Shown piece by piece: positions 25,454-33,203 of a DNA stretch of 34,163 nt (its first letter is position 1; every line of letters begins with the position of its first letter). The translations under genes were made by a program, and so were the position numbers. This DNA is from Fen-1077 sp050014355. GTDB taxonomy: Bacteria; Chloroflexota; Dehalococcoidia; Dehalococcoidales; RBG-16-60-22. Location of the stretch: assembly GCA_050014355.1 (NCBI GenBank), contig JBEKDL010000011.1, positions 1 through 34,163 of the forward strand, read 5' to 3'. The notes below the pieces were generated by a model. That model had not been told where the DNA came from, ran no database searches, and saw only the letters and a list, made by a program, of their open reading frames with translations.

Positions 25454-26140
25454 ATCATCAATAAATTAGTATCCCGTGAGCCTAGACGAAAATCTCTCGG
25501 TTTTTATACTACCGCAGAAGCTTCTCGTATAGCACAAGTTCCCTTATGGACTGTAAATTCATGGAAACGCAACGGTATCATTATTCCTTCAGTAAAATGG
25601 ACTGATGAATTTCGTCAAGAACATATAGGGCATACGTTTGAGACGACTGTTTTTATTAGATTATTGAGAATGTTGAGAGACAAAGGTATTAGTCTCATTA
25701 ATGCTGTTAATGCTATCAAACAAATAAATACGCGTTTTGGATATCCAAGTAAAAGATGGGTAGAAGCCAGAATATGGGTAGAAGCAAAAGAGGTTTTTGT
25801 TTACGATAGTAAAGATACATGGGACACTACAGATGTTACAAGAGGTCATCAAAAAGTTGCAGAATTTATTTTTGGTAAAGAATTCACTTTGCTCAAAGAA
25901 AGGGCAGACGCCCTATTAATCCCTTCACAATTCATGGATTATGTTGAAATTGACCCCTCAATCCAAAACGGATTGCCAATAATATTAGACACCACAATAT
26001 TAACTAGTGTAATTCATAAGATAAAAATACAGGGATATGAATTTTCAGAAATTAATGAAATGTATCCATTTATCCAGCGTTCAAAATTAATAGGTGCAGA
26101 GGAGTACGAAACATATCTGGACAAAGTAAACTTGAATTAG
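25454..26140 (+). CDS. VapB45-like antitoxin: MerR-type HTH plus DUF433
   Basis: The protein is about 228 residues if it starts at ATC 25454. The N-terminal MerR-like helix-turn-helix reads YTTAEASRIAQVPLWTVNSW. The C-terminal DUF433 domain reads DPSIQNGLPIILDTTILTSV and later INEMYPFIQRSKLIGAEEY. This two-domain layout is that of antitoxin VapB45 (Rv2018 type), which binds DNA and neutralises a PIN-type toxin encoded next to it. The HTH lies upstream of the first canonical in-frame starts (TTG 25664, ATG 25670). Between the TGA at 25415 and those codons there is no ATG, GTG or TTG, but AAGGTGG (25441-25447) lies seven bases before ATC 25454. Start is therefore uncertain; identity is moderately sure. 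Confidence 0.7.
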   Translation: MINKLVSREPRRKSLGFYTTAEASRIAQVPLWTVNSWKRNGIIIPSVKWTDEFRQEHIGHTFETTVFIRLLRMLRDKGISLINAVNAIKQINTRFGYPSKRWVEARIWVEAKEVFVYDSKDTWDTTDVTRGHQKVAEFIFGKEFTLLKERADALLIPSQFMDYVEIDPSIQNGLPIILDTTILTSVIHKIKIQGYEFSEINEMYPFIQRSKLIGAEEYETYLDKVNLN

Positions 26141-26175
26141 GTGCACTTAGAGTTTATACAGACGCAAGTGTAACT

Positions 26176-26670
26176 GTGCCTGTAGTGGATATATTGTTGT
26201 TATTAAAATGGGATGTCAAAACAGCGAAAGAAGCAAATCTCACTGGTAAAATAGATGATACCGTCTGGGTCGTTTATGCTAGAAAGCATAACCGTATCAG
26301 CATCACTTTTGATGAACTTCAAAAAGAGCAAGGAATAAGGATCTCACATGAATTACGACGACGCGGAGGGAAAATAATTCGTTTACAGGGTGGTCCTCAA
26401 CAAAATACATACCGCGCTATAGGTAAGTTATTATTCCACTATCCTACTTGGTACACATTCTTTGAAAAAGAAAATAATAATGGGGTATGTGTTATTTCTG
26501 ACATCAGACAAAGATGTAGTACCTTCACACCTGAGCAATACCACCAAAAGTTTCACCCAACCGATGCCGAACAATTTAATCAATACTTAGAAAAAAGAAA
26601 GCATAAGCCTTTTCGTCCAAGAAAGCGTAAGCGAAAACCTGCACCAATTGAGCAGCAGCCACTTACATAG
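26176..26670 (+). CDS. PIN-like toxin (VapC45/DUF5615 type), start uncertain
   Basis: This PIN-like ribonuclease domain is expected as partner of the DUF433 antitoxin. Acidic residues fit the fold: YTDASV (just upstream of the first GTG, from about 26149), DDTVWVVYARKHNR, and SITFDELQ. A conserved-looking RRRGGKIIRLQGGPQQNTYRAIG segment (over 20 residues of the domain) follows, and the C-terminus is a very basic tail rich in Lys, Arg and Pro. The first canonical start is GTG at 26176, which would remove the Asp of YTDASV. The frame is open back to 26059 but offers no ATG, GTG or TTG, so translation may begin at a rare codon overlapping the antitoxin, or the gene may be crippled. RNA cleavage is inferred from the family. 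Confidence 0.65.
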   Translation: MPVVDILLLLKWDVKTAKEANLTGKIDDTVWVVYARKHNRISITFDELQKEQGIRISHELRRRGGKIIRLQGGPQQNTYRAIGKLLFHYPTWYTFFEKENNNGVCVISDIRQRCSTFTPEQYHQKFHPTDAEQFNQYLEKRKHKPFRPRKRKRKPAPIEQQPLT

Positions 26671-26690
26671 ACTTTTTCCCATTACCAACC

Positions 26691-26801
26691 AGGAGTGCGC
26701 AGCGAGAGGGGGCGAAGCTCCCTCTCATCGTTTTCCCCTCTCCAAACAATAAATCTTCGGGGTTGCGCTATCTCTAGTTTGGAGAGGGGGTCAGGGGGTG
26801 A
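26691..26801. repeat. Intergenic inverted-repeat element after the toxin gene
   Basis: CCCCTCTCCAAAC (26735-26747) and GTTTGGAGAGGGG (26777-26789) form a perfect 13-bp stem around about 29 bases. A second stem, GAGAGGG (26704-26710) with CCCTCTC (26720-26726), lies to its left. The pattern of paired GGAGAGGGG and CCCTCTC blocks suggests a mobile intergenic repeat. It marks the return to GC-rich DNA at the right edge of the island and could also stop transcription from it. Confidence 0.65.
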
Positions 26802-26821
26802 AGCGTAAAGGTAGCCCACGC

Positions 26822-26851
26822 TTGCCATAATACTCGTATTTCGCCTATAAT
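26822..26851 (+). promoter_or_regulatory. Promoter of the DUF177-rpmF-fabD-fabG unit
   Basis: TTGCCA (26822-26827) and a consensus TATAAT (26846-26851) are separated by 18 bp. Transcription would start near 26858. This excludes the ATG at 26852 as the start of the next gene and supports ATG 26894. Confidence 0.65.
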
Positions 26852-26893
26852 ATGAAGTTGTGCCTATTCCGGCTGGAGCGGAGACGAGGCGGT

Positions 26894-27403
26894 ATGCAGA
26901 TTAATGTATCCCAGCTGCTGCAGGAACCAATCGGGTCTACCAGAGAATACGATATAGACGCGGCGGCTGATATCCTCGGTGACGGAAATGAATACCGGGT
27001 GCGGGGCGAATGCCGGTTAATGCGTACCCGGCGCGGTATACTGGTAAAATGCTCTTTAGATACAGAAGTAGAGCTCTCCTGCGGACGCTGTCTTAGCCGC
27101 TTCCGCCACCCGTTAAAGATTAGTTTTGAAGAGGAGTTTTTACCGACCATAGATATAACCACCGGGGTGCCGCTGCCCCAAACAGAGGAAACCGGCGTTT
27201 TCTCGATTGATGAGCATCATATACTGGATTTAACGGAGCCGGCCCGCCAGTACGCCCTGATGGCCGTCCCGATGAAACCACTCTGCCGCCCGGACTGCGC
27301 CGGCCTTTGCCAGAAGTGCGGCCAGAACCTCAATCAGGGCGATTGCGGCTGCCCGACCGGGGAGATAGACCCGAGGTGGTCGGAACTGAGCAAGCTGCTG
27401 TAG
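26894..27403 (+). CDS. DUF177 (YceD-like) protein
   Basis: This DUF177/YceD family protein, commonly encoded before rpmF, is linked to 23S rRNA processing in bacteria and plants. Starting at ATG 26894 it reads MQINVSQLLQEPIGSTREYD, the standard family N-terminus. The central SCGRCLSRF and the C-terminal cysteine cluster (CRPDCAGLCQKCGQNL then GDCGC) are typical. The product is 169 residues. GAGG lies four bases before the ATG. It is followed after 37 bases by rpmF, as in many genomes. Confidence 0.92.
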   Translation: MQINVSQLLQEPIGSTREYDIDAAADILGDGNEYRVRGECRLMRTRRGILVKCSLDTEVELSCGRCLSRFRHPLKISFEEEFLPTIDITTGVPLPQTEETGVFSIDEHHILDLTEPARQYALMAVPMKPLCRPDCAGLCQKCGQNLNQGDCGCPTGEIDPRWSELSKLL

Positions 27404-27440
27404 CCGCCAGCAAATAAAGATTGAAGAACGGAGTATTATT

Positions 27441-27641
27441 ATGGGAGCCTTACCAAAGCGAAGAATCAGCAAGGCGCGCGCCGGCAAGCGGTTAAGCCAC
27501 ATTGCCCGGAAGCCGCCAGTGCTGGACATCTGCCCCCAGTGCCATAGTCCCAAGATGCCCCACCACGCCTGCCCGACCTGCGGCACTTATAACGGCCGGG
27601 AAGTCACCAAGATAGAGGAAAAGAAGAAAGCCGCCGGCTAA
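27441..27641 (+). CDS. rpmF: 50S ribosomal protein L32
   Basis: This is ribosomal protein L32, 66 residues. The N-terminus MGALPKRRISKARAGKR is basic and rRNA-binding. A zinc ribbon follows with cysteines in CPQCHSPK and CPTCGTYNGRE. The zinc-binding (C+) form is kept. GGAG lies upstream of the ATG. The gene sits between DUF177 and fabD, a widespread arrangement connecting ribosome and fatty-acid synthesis. Confidence 0.97.
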   Translation: MGALPKRRISKARAGKRLSHIARKPPVLDICPQCHSPKMPHHACPTCGTYNGREVTKIEEKKKAAG

Positions 27642-27667
27642 TACCCCCGGTGGTGAAAGACAACGAA

Positions 27668-28594
27668 ATGACAAACGCAGCCTGGGTGTTCCCCGGTCAG
27701 GGGTCTCAAGCGGTCGGCATGGGGCGCGACCTTTACGATAATGTAAAATCAGCCAGGTCTATTTTCGAACAGGCGGATAAAGCCCTCGGGATATCTATTT
27801 CCAGGCTCTGCTTCGAAGGTCCGGAGGATGAGCTCCGCCGGACCATCAACGCCCAGCCGGCCCTGGTGACCGCGGCCTTCGCCTGCTTGGAAGCAACCCG
27901 TGAACTCAACGGGAAAAACCTGCCAGCGCCATCTTTCTTGGCCGGCCATAGCCTGGGCGAATACACGGCGCTCGCGGTGGCCGGAGTAATCGATTTTACC
28001 ACCGCTGTCCGCCTAGCGCGCGAGAGAGGCCGCCTGATGCATGAAGCCGGTCAAAAGCGCGCCGGGAGTATGGCCGCTATACTCGGGCTGGATGAATCCA
28101 AGGTGGCCGAGGTCTGCCGCCAGTCGGATACCGTGATGGCCAATATCAACTCGCCGGGACAGATTGTCATCAGCGGGGCCGCCGAAAATGTCACTAAAGC
28201 TATGGCTTTAGCTACCGCCGCGGGCGCCAGCCGGGCCATTCCGCTGCAGGTGAGCGGCGCTTTTCACTCTCCGCTGATGCAGCCGGCCGTCGAAGGCATG
28301 ACCCGATACATCGAAGAAACTAAATTCAAAAGACCGTCGGTTCCCGTTATCGCCAATACGACGGCGATGCCGCTGACCGCCGCCGAGGACGTTAAAACCG
28401 AGCTCCGCAACCAGCTGACCAGCCCCGTTCTGTGGCAGCGCACTATCGAATATATGGCGGGCCAGGGTGTGTCTACCTTTATCGAGATAGGGCCGGGCAA
28501 AGTCCTGACCGGTCTCATCAGACGCATCAATAAAGAAGCCCGGACAATCAATTTAGGCGACCTGGAAGCGATAAAAGCTTTAACTAACGGCTAA
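27668..28594 (+). CDS. fabD: Malonyl-CoA:ACP transacylase
   Basis: FabD moves the malonyl group from CoA to acyl carrier protein. The oxyanion motif PGQGSQAVGMG is at 9-19, the catalytic Ser95 is in GHSLGEY, and the catalytic His is in SGAFHSPLM. The 308-residue length is normal. ATG at 27668 is preferred over GTG at 27650 or 27653 because homology begins at WVFPGQGSQ directly after it and those GTGs lack a ribosome site. A weak GGTGA lies about 11 bases before the ATG. fabG follows after 58 bases; acpP and fabF are not in the window. Confidence 0.95.
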   Translation: MTNAAWVFPGQGSQAVGMGRDLYDNVKSARSIFEQADKALGISISRLCFEGPEDELRRTINAQPALVTAAFACLEATRELNGKNLPAPSFLAGHSLGEYTALAVAGVIDFTTAVRLARERGRLMHEAGQKRAGSMAAILGLDESKVAEVCRQSDTVMANINSPGQIVISGAAENVTKAMALATAAGASRAIPLQVSGAFHSPLMQPAVEGMTRYIEETKFKRPSVPVIANTTAMPLTAAEDVKTELRNQLTSPVLWQRTIEYMAGQGVSTFIEIGPGKVLTGLIRRINKEARTINLGDLEAIKALTNG

Positions 28595-28652
28595 GCGTCA
28601 CCTCCACCGTTGGGAAGAGGAAAGTCCGAGTAATTTCCAAGGGGGGCGTTAT

Positions 28653-29402
28653 ATGAACCTATCCGGGAAAGTCGCCATCGTGACCGGCAGTGCCCGCGGT
28701 ATCGGGCGGGCGATCGCCTTAAAGCTGGCCGAGGCCGGGGCGGATATCGTCGTTAATGATATCGCCGCCGCTTCGGACTACCTGGAAAGTATTTCCACGG
28801 AAATCAGGTCGCTGAACCGGCAGGTCCTGGTAGTTACCGCCGACGTCAGCTCGAAGGACGAGGTGAACCGCATGGTCGATGCCGCTATCAACACCTTCGC
28901 GCACATCGACATCATGGTCAATAACGCCGGGGTCACCCGCGACCAGCTCCTGATGCGCATGACCGATGAAGAGTGGGATACGGTGCTTAACATCGACCTC
29001 AAGAGCGTATTTTTATGCACACGGGCAGTCCTGCGGCACATGCTGCGGCAGCGCAGCGGCAGAATCGTCAACATCGCCAGTGTGGTGGGCATCATTGGCA
29101 ACGCTGGGCAGGCCAACTATGCCGCCGCCAAAGCGGGCGTCATCGCCTTTACGCGTTCCCTGGCTAAAGAGGTGGGCTCGCGCGGCATTACCGCCAACGC
29201 CGTGGCACCCGGCTTTATCGACACCAAGATGACGGAAAAGCTCGACGGCAAACAGAAGCAGGCGCTCCTGGAGCACATCCCCCTGGGGACTATCGGCACA
29301 CCGCGTGATGTCGCCGAAGCCGTGGCTTTCCTGGCTTCCGACGAGGCAAAATACATCACCGGGCAGGTCTTAAGCGTGGACGGCGGCATGGCCCTGGGGT
29401 AA
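28653..29402 (+). CDS. fabG: 3-oxoacyl-ACP reductase
   Basis: This is the NADPH-dependent beta-ketoacyl-ACP reductase of fatty-acid synthesis. Short-chain dehydrogenase features are TGSARGIGRAIA at 11-22, NNAG at 90-93 and the catalytic triad Ser143, Tyr156 and Lys160. The C-terminus, LASDEAKYITGQVLSVDGG, is typical of FabG. 249 residues is the standard length. The ATG is preceded by AAGGGGGG. It is the last gene of the unit and ends 15 bases before the convergent phosphoribosyltransferase gene, with no clear terminator hairpin between them. Confidence 0.93.
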   Translation: MNLSGKVAIVTGSARGIGRAIALKLAEAGADIVVNDIAAASDYLESISTEIRSLNRQVLVVTADVSSKDEVNRMVDAAINTFAHIDIMVNNAGVTRDQLLMRMTDEEWDTVLNIDLKSVFLCTRAVLRHMLRQRSGRIVNIASVVGIIGNAGQANYAAAKAGVIAFTRSLAKEVGSRGITANAVAPGFIDTKMTEKLDGKQKQALLEHIPLGTIGTPRDVAEAVAFLASDEAKYITGQVLSVDGGMALG

Positions 29403-29417
29403 AACCTTCAGAACCAT

Positions 29418-30128
29418 TTATTCCCTCGCCGGCTTATTCTCCGGTATTTCAATCTCCGGGCGGTTGTGCCGCAGGCGCCATTCCTTCAGGCAGGAAAGCA
29501 CTTCGGCATCGGTGATATCATGCCAGTAACGGTAGTAGTCCGATAGATAAAATATTTTCTCTTTCCCGACAGCGCAGGTGACCACGCTATCGGCTATCTG
29601 GCGTACCTCACTGATTATATGCTCCGGCCCGACAGGCACCGCGGCCACTATTTTCTCTGCCCGGCGGTGGCGCAGCGACTCTATAGCGGCCCTCATAGTG
29701 TAACCCGAAGCCAGTCCGTCATCCACGATAATTACTATCCGTCCGGATAAGGCCAGGGGGCGCCTATCGCCGTGGTAGAGAAAGCTGCGCTGGCGGATAT
29801 CCGCCCTCACCTGGCTTACCTGGTAATTTATCTGCTGCTGCGTCAGGCCGGCCTGCCTGACAATTTCTTCATTGAGAATCATCGTGCCGTCGTCAGTTAC
29901 CGAGCCAAAGCCGCCCTCCGGGCTTAAAGGCAGGGGAATTTTCCTGGATATGATAAGGTCGAGCTCGGCGTTGAGCGCCAGGGCTACTCCCAGCGCTACG
30001 GCGGCGCCGCCGTTAGGAATTCCCAGCACGATAACCGATTTGTCGGCATAGGCTGAAAGCCTTTCGGCGAGCTTGCGGCCAGCATCATAGCGGTCTTCAA
30101 AAAGCGGCTCAATATTGGAATGACGCAT
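29418..30128 (-). CDS. Predicted phosphoribosyltransferase (COG1926-like)
   Basis: This 236-residue protein has a type I phosphoribosyltransferase fold. The PRPP loop is VIIVDDGLASGYTMRAA, and IPNGGAAVALGVALALN forms the first strand-loop. The family is often annotated only as predicted phosphoribosyltransferase and its base substrate is unknown. ISRKIPLPLSPEGGFGSV is a family hallmark. The ATG lies 5 bases after the adenine deaminase stop, as the last gene of a minus-strand operon with hpt and ade, so a purine-related role is likely. Confidence 0.85.
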   Translation of the reverse strand: MRHSNIEPLFEDRYDAGRKLAERLSAYADKSVIVLGIPNGGAAVALGVALALNAELDLIISRKIPLPLSPEGGFGSVTDDGTMILNEEIVRQAGLTQQQINYQVSQVRADIRQRSFLYHGDRRPLALSGRIVIIVDDGLASGYTMRAAIESLRHRRAEKIVAAVPVGPEHIISEVRQIADSVVTCAVGKEKIFYLSDYYRYWHDITDAEVLSCLKEWRLRHNRPEIEIPENKPARE

Positions 30129-30133
30129 GGTTT

Positions 30134-31852
30134 CTACTTTATCAGCTTGAATTCTTTAACGTCCACCAGCCCGAGGTCGGTCAGGCGCAGCTCCGGGATG
30201 ACCGGCAGTGCCAGGAAAGAAAGCGCGGCGAACGGCGCGGGTAGGGTCGCGCCCAGGCTTTTCGCGGCTGTTTCCAGCTTTTTGAGTCCTTGAACCACGT
30301 CCCCCAGCGGCGCATTGGCCAGCAGCCCCGCGATAGGCGTGGCCAGGCTTTCCACGACTTTGCCTCCCGCCGCCGCCACCAGCCCTCCCTGCATACGCTC
30401 TATCTCTTTCACCGCAGCCAAGATATCTTCGTCATTAGTTCCGACGGCCACGATATTGTGAGAATCATGGGCGGTGGAGGAGGCTAACGCCCCTTTTTTC
30501 AGGCCGAAGCCGGTTACCAGCCCCAGGCCGATGTTGCCGGTAGCCTTATGCCTCTCCACTACCGCTGCCTTAAGTATATCGCGGGCGGTGTCCGGCACGA
30601 CACAGCCATCAGCGATTTTCACCTTCATTATCTTATTGCGCGTCACTATCTGCCCCGGAATAACCTCGATAACATGGTGGCTTTCGCCAGAGGCCCGGAG
30701 CTTTAACGCTTTAATACCAAAGGGTTTGATATTTATAGTATGGGTCAATCTGCTACCGCCGGGAGGGACGGTAAAAAGCGCTTTCCCTTCCCGCGCCACC
30801 ATCCTACCGCGGTAGAAGACGGTATCAATCTTGAAATTTTTTATATCGTCCAGCACGATGAGATTGGCAAAATAGCCGGGTGCTATCGCCCCCAGCCTAT
30901 CCAGCCGGAAATACCGCGCGGCGTTAATGGTAGCCAGCTGTAAAGCCCGTATAGGTTCCAGCCCCAGCCGTATCGCTTTGCGCACCACGGCATCGATATC
31001 CCCATCGTAAAGAATGTCGCCGGCATGTCTGTCGTCTACCACGAAGAGGCACCGCGCATAGGTCTTATTGGTGACCAGAGGCAGGAGCGCTTCGAGGTTT
31101 TTCTCCGAGGAGCCCTCCCTTATCATGATGTGCATGCCCCGCCGTAGTTTTTCCTCCGCCTCGGCAAGGGTTACGCACTCGTGGTCGGAAGTAATGCCGG
31201 CGGAGATATAAGCGACGAGGTCTTTCCCGCTTAAACCGGGGGCATGGCCGTCAATGATTTTACCCCGCGCCGCCTTTATTTTAGCGAGCATGACGGCATC
31301 GCCGGAGAGTACACCCGGGTAGTTCATCACCTCGCCCAGGCCGAGGCAGTTGCGAAGCCGTAAAATCTTCCTAATATCTTCCGGGCCGATTTCCGCGCCG
31401 GAGGTCTCCAGATGGGTGGCCGGGACGCAGGAAGGCGCCATCAGGAACAGGTCAAAAGGCAGGCGGCGGGCGCGGTCCAGCACATATTTAATGCCTTCCC
31501 GACCGCAGACGTTGGCGATTTCATGCAGGTCGGTGACGATGGCCGCCGTCCCGTGCGGTACGACGGCCCGCGCGTACTCGCCGACATCGAGCATCGAGCT
31601 TTCCAGGTGGACGTGCCCGTCGATGAGGCCAGGCGCCAGGTATTTGCCCTTTAAATCGATGGTCTCTTTAGCCCGGCGATAGTCGCCCACCCCAGCCACC
31701 CGTCCGGCAGAAATGGCTACGTTACCTGTTTCTAATGCGCCGTTGAAAGTATTGACGATTTTTGCACCGGTTAAAAGAAGGTCGGCCGGGGAATCTCCTC
31801 TGGCCACAGAGATTATTTGTTTTATTTTACTTGCTGGTATCATGCCGTTCAC
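30134..31852 (-). CDS. ade: Adenine deaminase
   Basis: This amidohydrolase converts adenine to hypoxanthine and ammonia, feeding the hpt product. The metal motif is GLIDGHVHLESSML, followed by TDLHEIANVCG, IDGHAPGLSG and SDHECVT. The C-terminal adenine deaminase domain contains ASSTAHDSHNIVAVGTND. 572 residues is normal for prokaryotic Ade. GTG at 31852 or ATG at 31843 could be the start; neither has a strong ribosome site. The 5' end overlaps the HAD gene by up to 26 bases, implying coupled translation. Confidence 0.94.
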   Translation of the reverse strand: MNGMIPASKIKQIISVARGDSPADLLLTGAKIVNTFNGALETGNVAISAGRVAGVGDYRRAKETIDLKGKYLAPGLIDGHVHLESSMLDVGEYARAVVPHGTAAIVTDLHEIANVCGREGIKYVLDRARRLPFDLFLMAPSCVPATHLETSGAEIGPEDIRKILRLRNCLGLGEVMNYPGVLSGDAVMLAKIKAARGKIIDGHAPGLSGKDLVAYISAGITSDHECVTLAEAEEKLRRGMHIMIREGSSEKNLEALLPLVTNKTYARCLFVVDDRHAGDILYDGDIDAVVRKAIRLGLEPIRALQLATINAARYFRLDRLGAIAPGYFANLIVLDDIKNFKIDTVFYRGRMVAREGKALFTVPPGGSRLTHTINIKPFGIKALKLRASGESHHVIEVIPGQIVTRNKIMKVKIADGCVVPDTARDILKAAVVERHKATGNIGLGLVTGFGLKKGALASSTAHDSHNIVAVGTNDEDILAAVKEIERMQGGLVAAAGGKVVESLATPIAGLLANAPLGDVVQGLKKLETAAKSLGATLPAPFAALSFLALPVIPELRLTDLGLVDVKEFKLIK

Positions 31853-32531
31853 ACTCGATGTATCGCATAAAGGCGGGGATATCGCTCAAGTCCTGCAAGT
31901 AGTAAGAAGGCGATTCAGCCATAAGTCTATCTTTGGCGGCGGAGCCGGTGCCCACCGCTATCGTATTGACGCCCGCCTTTTTCCCGGCCGAGATATCATG
32001 CGGAGAATCGCCGATGATGTAGATGTTTTCATCAAGAATAATACCGTGGTTGAGATTACGCGCCCGGGCGATGCCGGTACGGATCAGCTCCGTCCGGTCT
32101 TCGCTATCGGAGCCGAAGCCGCCGAGCGAGAAGTAGCTATCGAGGCCGCCGCGTTTTAACTTGAGATAGGCCGCCGGCTCCAGGTTGCCTGTTTCCAGGC
32201 CGAGCATGATTTCTTCTCTGGCGGCGAGTAAAGGTAAAAGCTGCGCGACGCCGGGCATCAGGCGAAAGGGACATCTATTTAGCTCGCCGGGGAGCAGTTC
32301 CAGATACCGAACGGTAACCTGTTCAAGCTCACCGCCCTGAAACGGTCTTCCCAGCAGTGTTAATGCTACGTCCTTGAAAATCCCGAGGTCGGTGCGGCCG
32401 GAAAACGGCACGTTTTGCCGCGGGTTCTTAAGCCCGAAGATTTCACCAAATGTTTGGTTGATGGCCTGGCGCGTGGCGTCATCGGCCCGGAGCAGCGTGC
32501 TGTCTATATCAAAAAGAAGGAGAACCTTCAT
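31827..32531 (-). CDS. HAD-superfamily phosphatase
   Basis: This haloacid dehalogenase-type hydrolase is of the phosphoglycolate phosphatase style. The nucleophile motif FDIDSTLLRADD contains Asp8 and Asp10. A helical cap follows, then GLETGN as the motif II region, and IGDSPHDISAGKKAG with the motif IV acidic residues. It has 234 residues. Its start overlaps the hpt stop by four bases (ATGA). In a purine-salvage operon a nucleotide or PRPP-related phosphatase role is a reasonable guess, but sequence does not fix the substrate. Confidence 0.88.
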   Translation of the reverse strand: MKVLLLFDIDSTLLRADDATRQAINQTFGEIFGLKNPRQNVPFSGRTDLGIFKDVALTLLGRPFQGGELEQVTVRYLELLPGELNRCPFRLMPGVAQLLPLLAAREEIMLGLETGNLEPAAYLKLKRGGLDSYFSLGGFGSDSEDRTELIRTGIARARNLNHGIILDENIYIIGDSPHDISAGKKAGVNTIAVGTGSAAKDRLMAESPSYYLQDLSDIPAFMRYIECERHDTSK

Positions 32532-33085
32532 TTTCTATCCTTTGCCCGGCACTCCTTATCATCCTCTAGATAGCAGATATCCGGCAGGTTGCGGTATTTC
32601 TCGTCGCAGTCAATACCGTAGCCGACGATGAACTTGTCCGGTAAATCCCGCCCGATGTAGTCTATCTTGACCGGAACGCGCCGCCGGGAAGGTTTATCCG
32701 TCAGTGCGCACAGCCGGAAAGAAGCCGGCTTTTTCTTTTTCAGATAGTCCATGAGGAACGCCACCGTGATGCCGGTATCGATGACGTCTTCGACCATCAG
32801 TACGTGCCGGCCTTTAATCGCCGAGCGCAGTCCCTGCACTACTTTCACCTTCCCTGAGGTCTCCTGGCCGCTACCATAGCTGGAAAGCCGGATAAAGTCC
32901 ACTTCCAGCGGGAAATCGAGCTGGCGTACCAGGTCCGCCAGGAACACGAAAGACCCCTTTAAAATCCCGATGATTAAGGGTTCCTTATCCCGGTAGTCCG
33001 CGGTGATTTGCGCTGCCAATCGCTTTACAGTGGCCTCTATCTCACCCCGGGGAAAAAGCCTGTGCAACTCCGGCTGTGAATCCAT
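32528..33085 (-). CDS. hpt: Hypoxanthine phosphoribosyltransferase
   Basis: This enzyme makes IMP or GMP from hypoxanthine or guanine and PRPP. The N-terminal GILKGSFVFLADL, LSSYGSGQETSGKV and the PRPP motif VEDVIDTGITV are diagnostic. The C-terminal FIVGYGIDCDEKYRNLPDI is the usual Hpt ending. The protein has 185 residues. It is the first gene of the four-gene minus-strand operon. Its ATG is only about 9 bases from a near-consensus -10, so the message probably has almost no leader. Confidence 0.95.
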   Translation of the reverse strand: MDSQPELHRLFPRGEIEATVKRLAAQITADYRDKEPLIIGILKGSFVFLADLVRQLDFPLEVDFIRLSSYGSGQETSGKVKVVQGLRSAIKGRHVLMVEDVIDTGITVAFLMDYLKKKKPASFRLCALTDKPSRRRVPVKIDYIGRDLPDKFIVGYGIDCDEKYRNLPDICYLEDDKECRAKDRK

Positions 33086-33094
33086 ATGTGTTGG

Positions 33095-33123
33095 ATTATA
33101 ATCTATATAAAGAGGTGTGTCTA
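33095..33123 (-). promoter_or_regulatory. Promoter of the hpt operon, near-leaderless
   Basis: On the minus strand TAGACA (33123-33118) and consensus TATAAT (33100-33095) are 17 bp apart. Only 9 bases separate the -10 from the hpt ATG at 33085, so the predicted start site is within a few bases of the start codon. No Shine-Dalgarno fits in that space. Confidence 0.6.
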
Positions 33124-33135
33124 CCGAACGCGATA

Positions 33136-33164
33136 TTGAAATCCTTGATGACAGCCGTTATTAT
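33136..33164 (+). promoter_or_regulatory. Promoter of the SDR gene
   Basis: TTGAAA (33136-33141) and TATTAT (33159-33164) are 17 bp apart. The predicted start site near 33171 leaves a leader of about 33 bases that contains the ribosome site GAGGAGG. It is back-to-back with the hpt promoter. Confidence 0.55.
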
Positions 33165-33203
33165 TAGTCAAGACTAGATTATTGTGTCCCGAGGAGGATA
33201 GAT

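Larger units (their letters stand above)
25259..26670. other. AT-rich island carrying the toxin-antitoxin pair
   Basis: From the etfA stop to the end of the toxin gene the DNA is plainly AT-rich, with codons such as ATA, TTA and AAT, against GC-rich flanks on both sides. It holds only the VapBC45-like pair. The first 195 bases (25259-25453) hold no gene I can recognise. No integrase or clear flanking direct repeat is visible. Lateral acquisition is the simplest reading. Confidence 0.75.

Noticed and set aside
26852..26893. Upstream ATG for the DUF177 protein
   Set aside because: It falls at the consensus TATAAT and upstream of the predicted transcription start; the family N-terminus begins at ATG 26894.
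28617..28630. GAGGAAAGTCCGAG resembles the conserved P4/CR-I segment of RNase P RNA
   Set aside because: The gap between fabD and fabG is only 58 bases, with no room for the remaining RNase P RNA core and no matching 3' segment.
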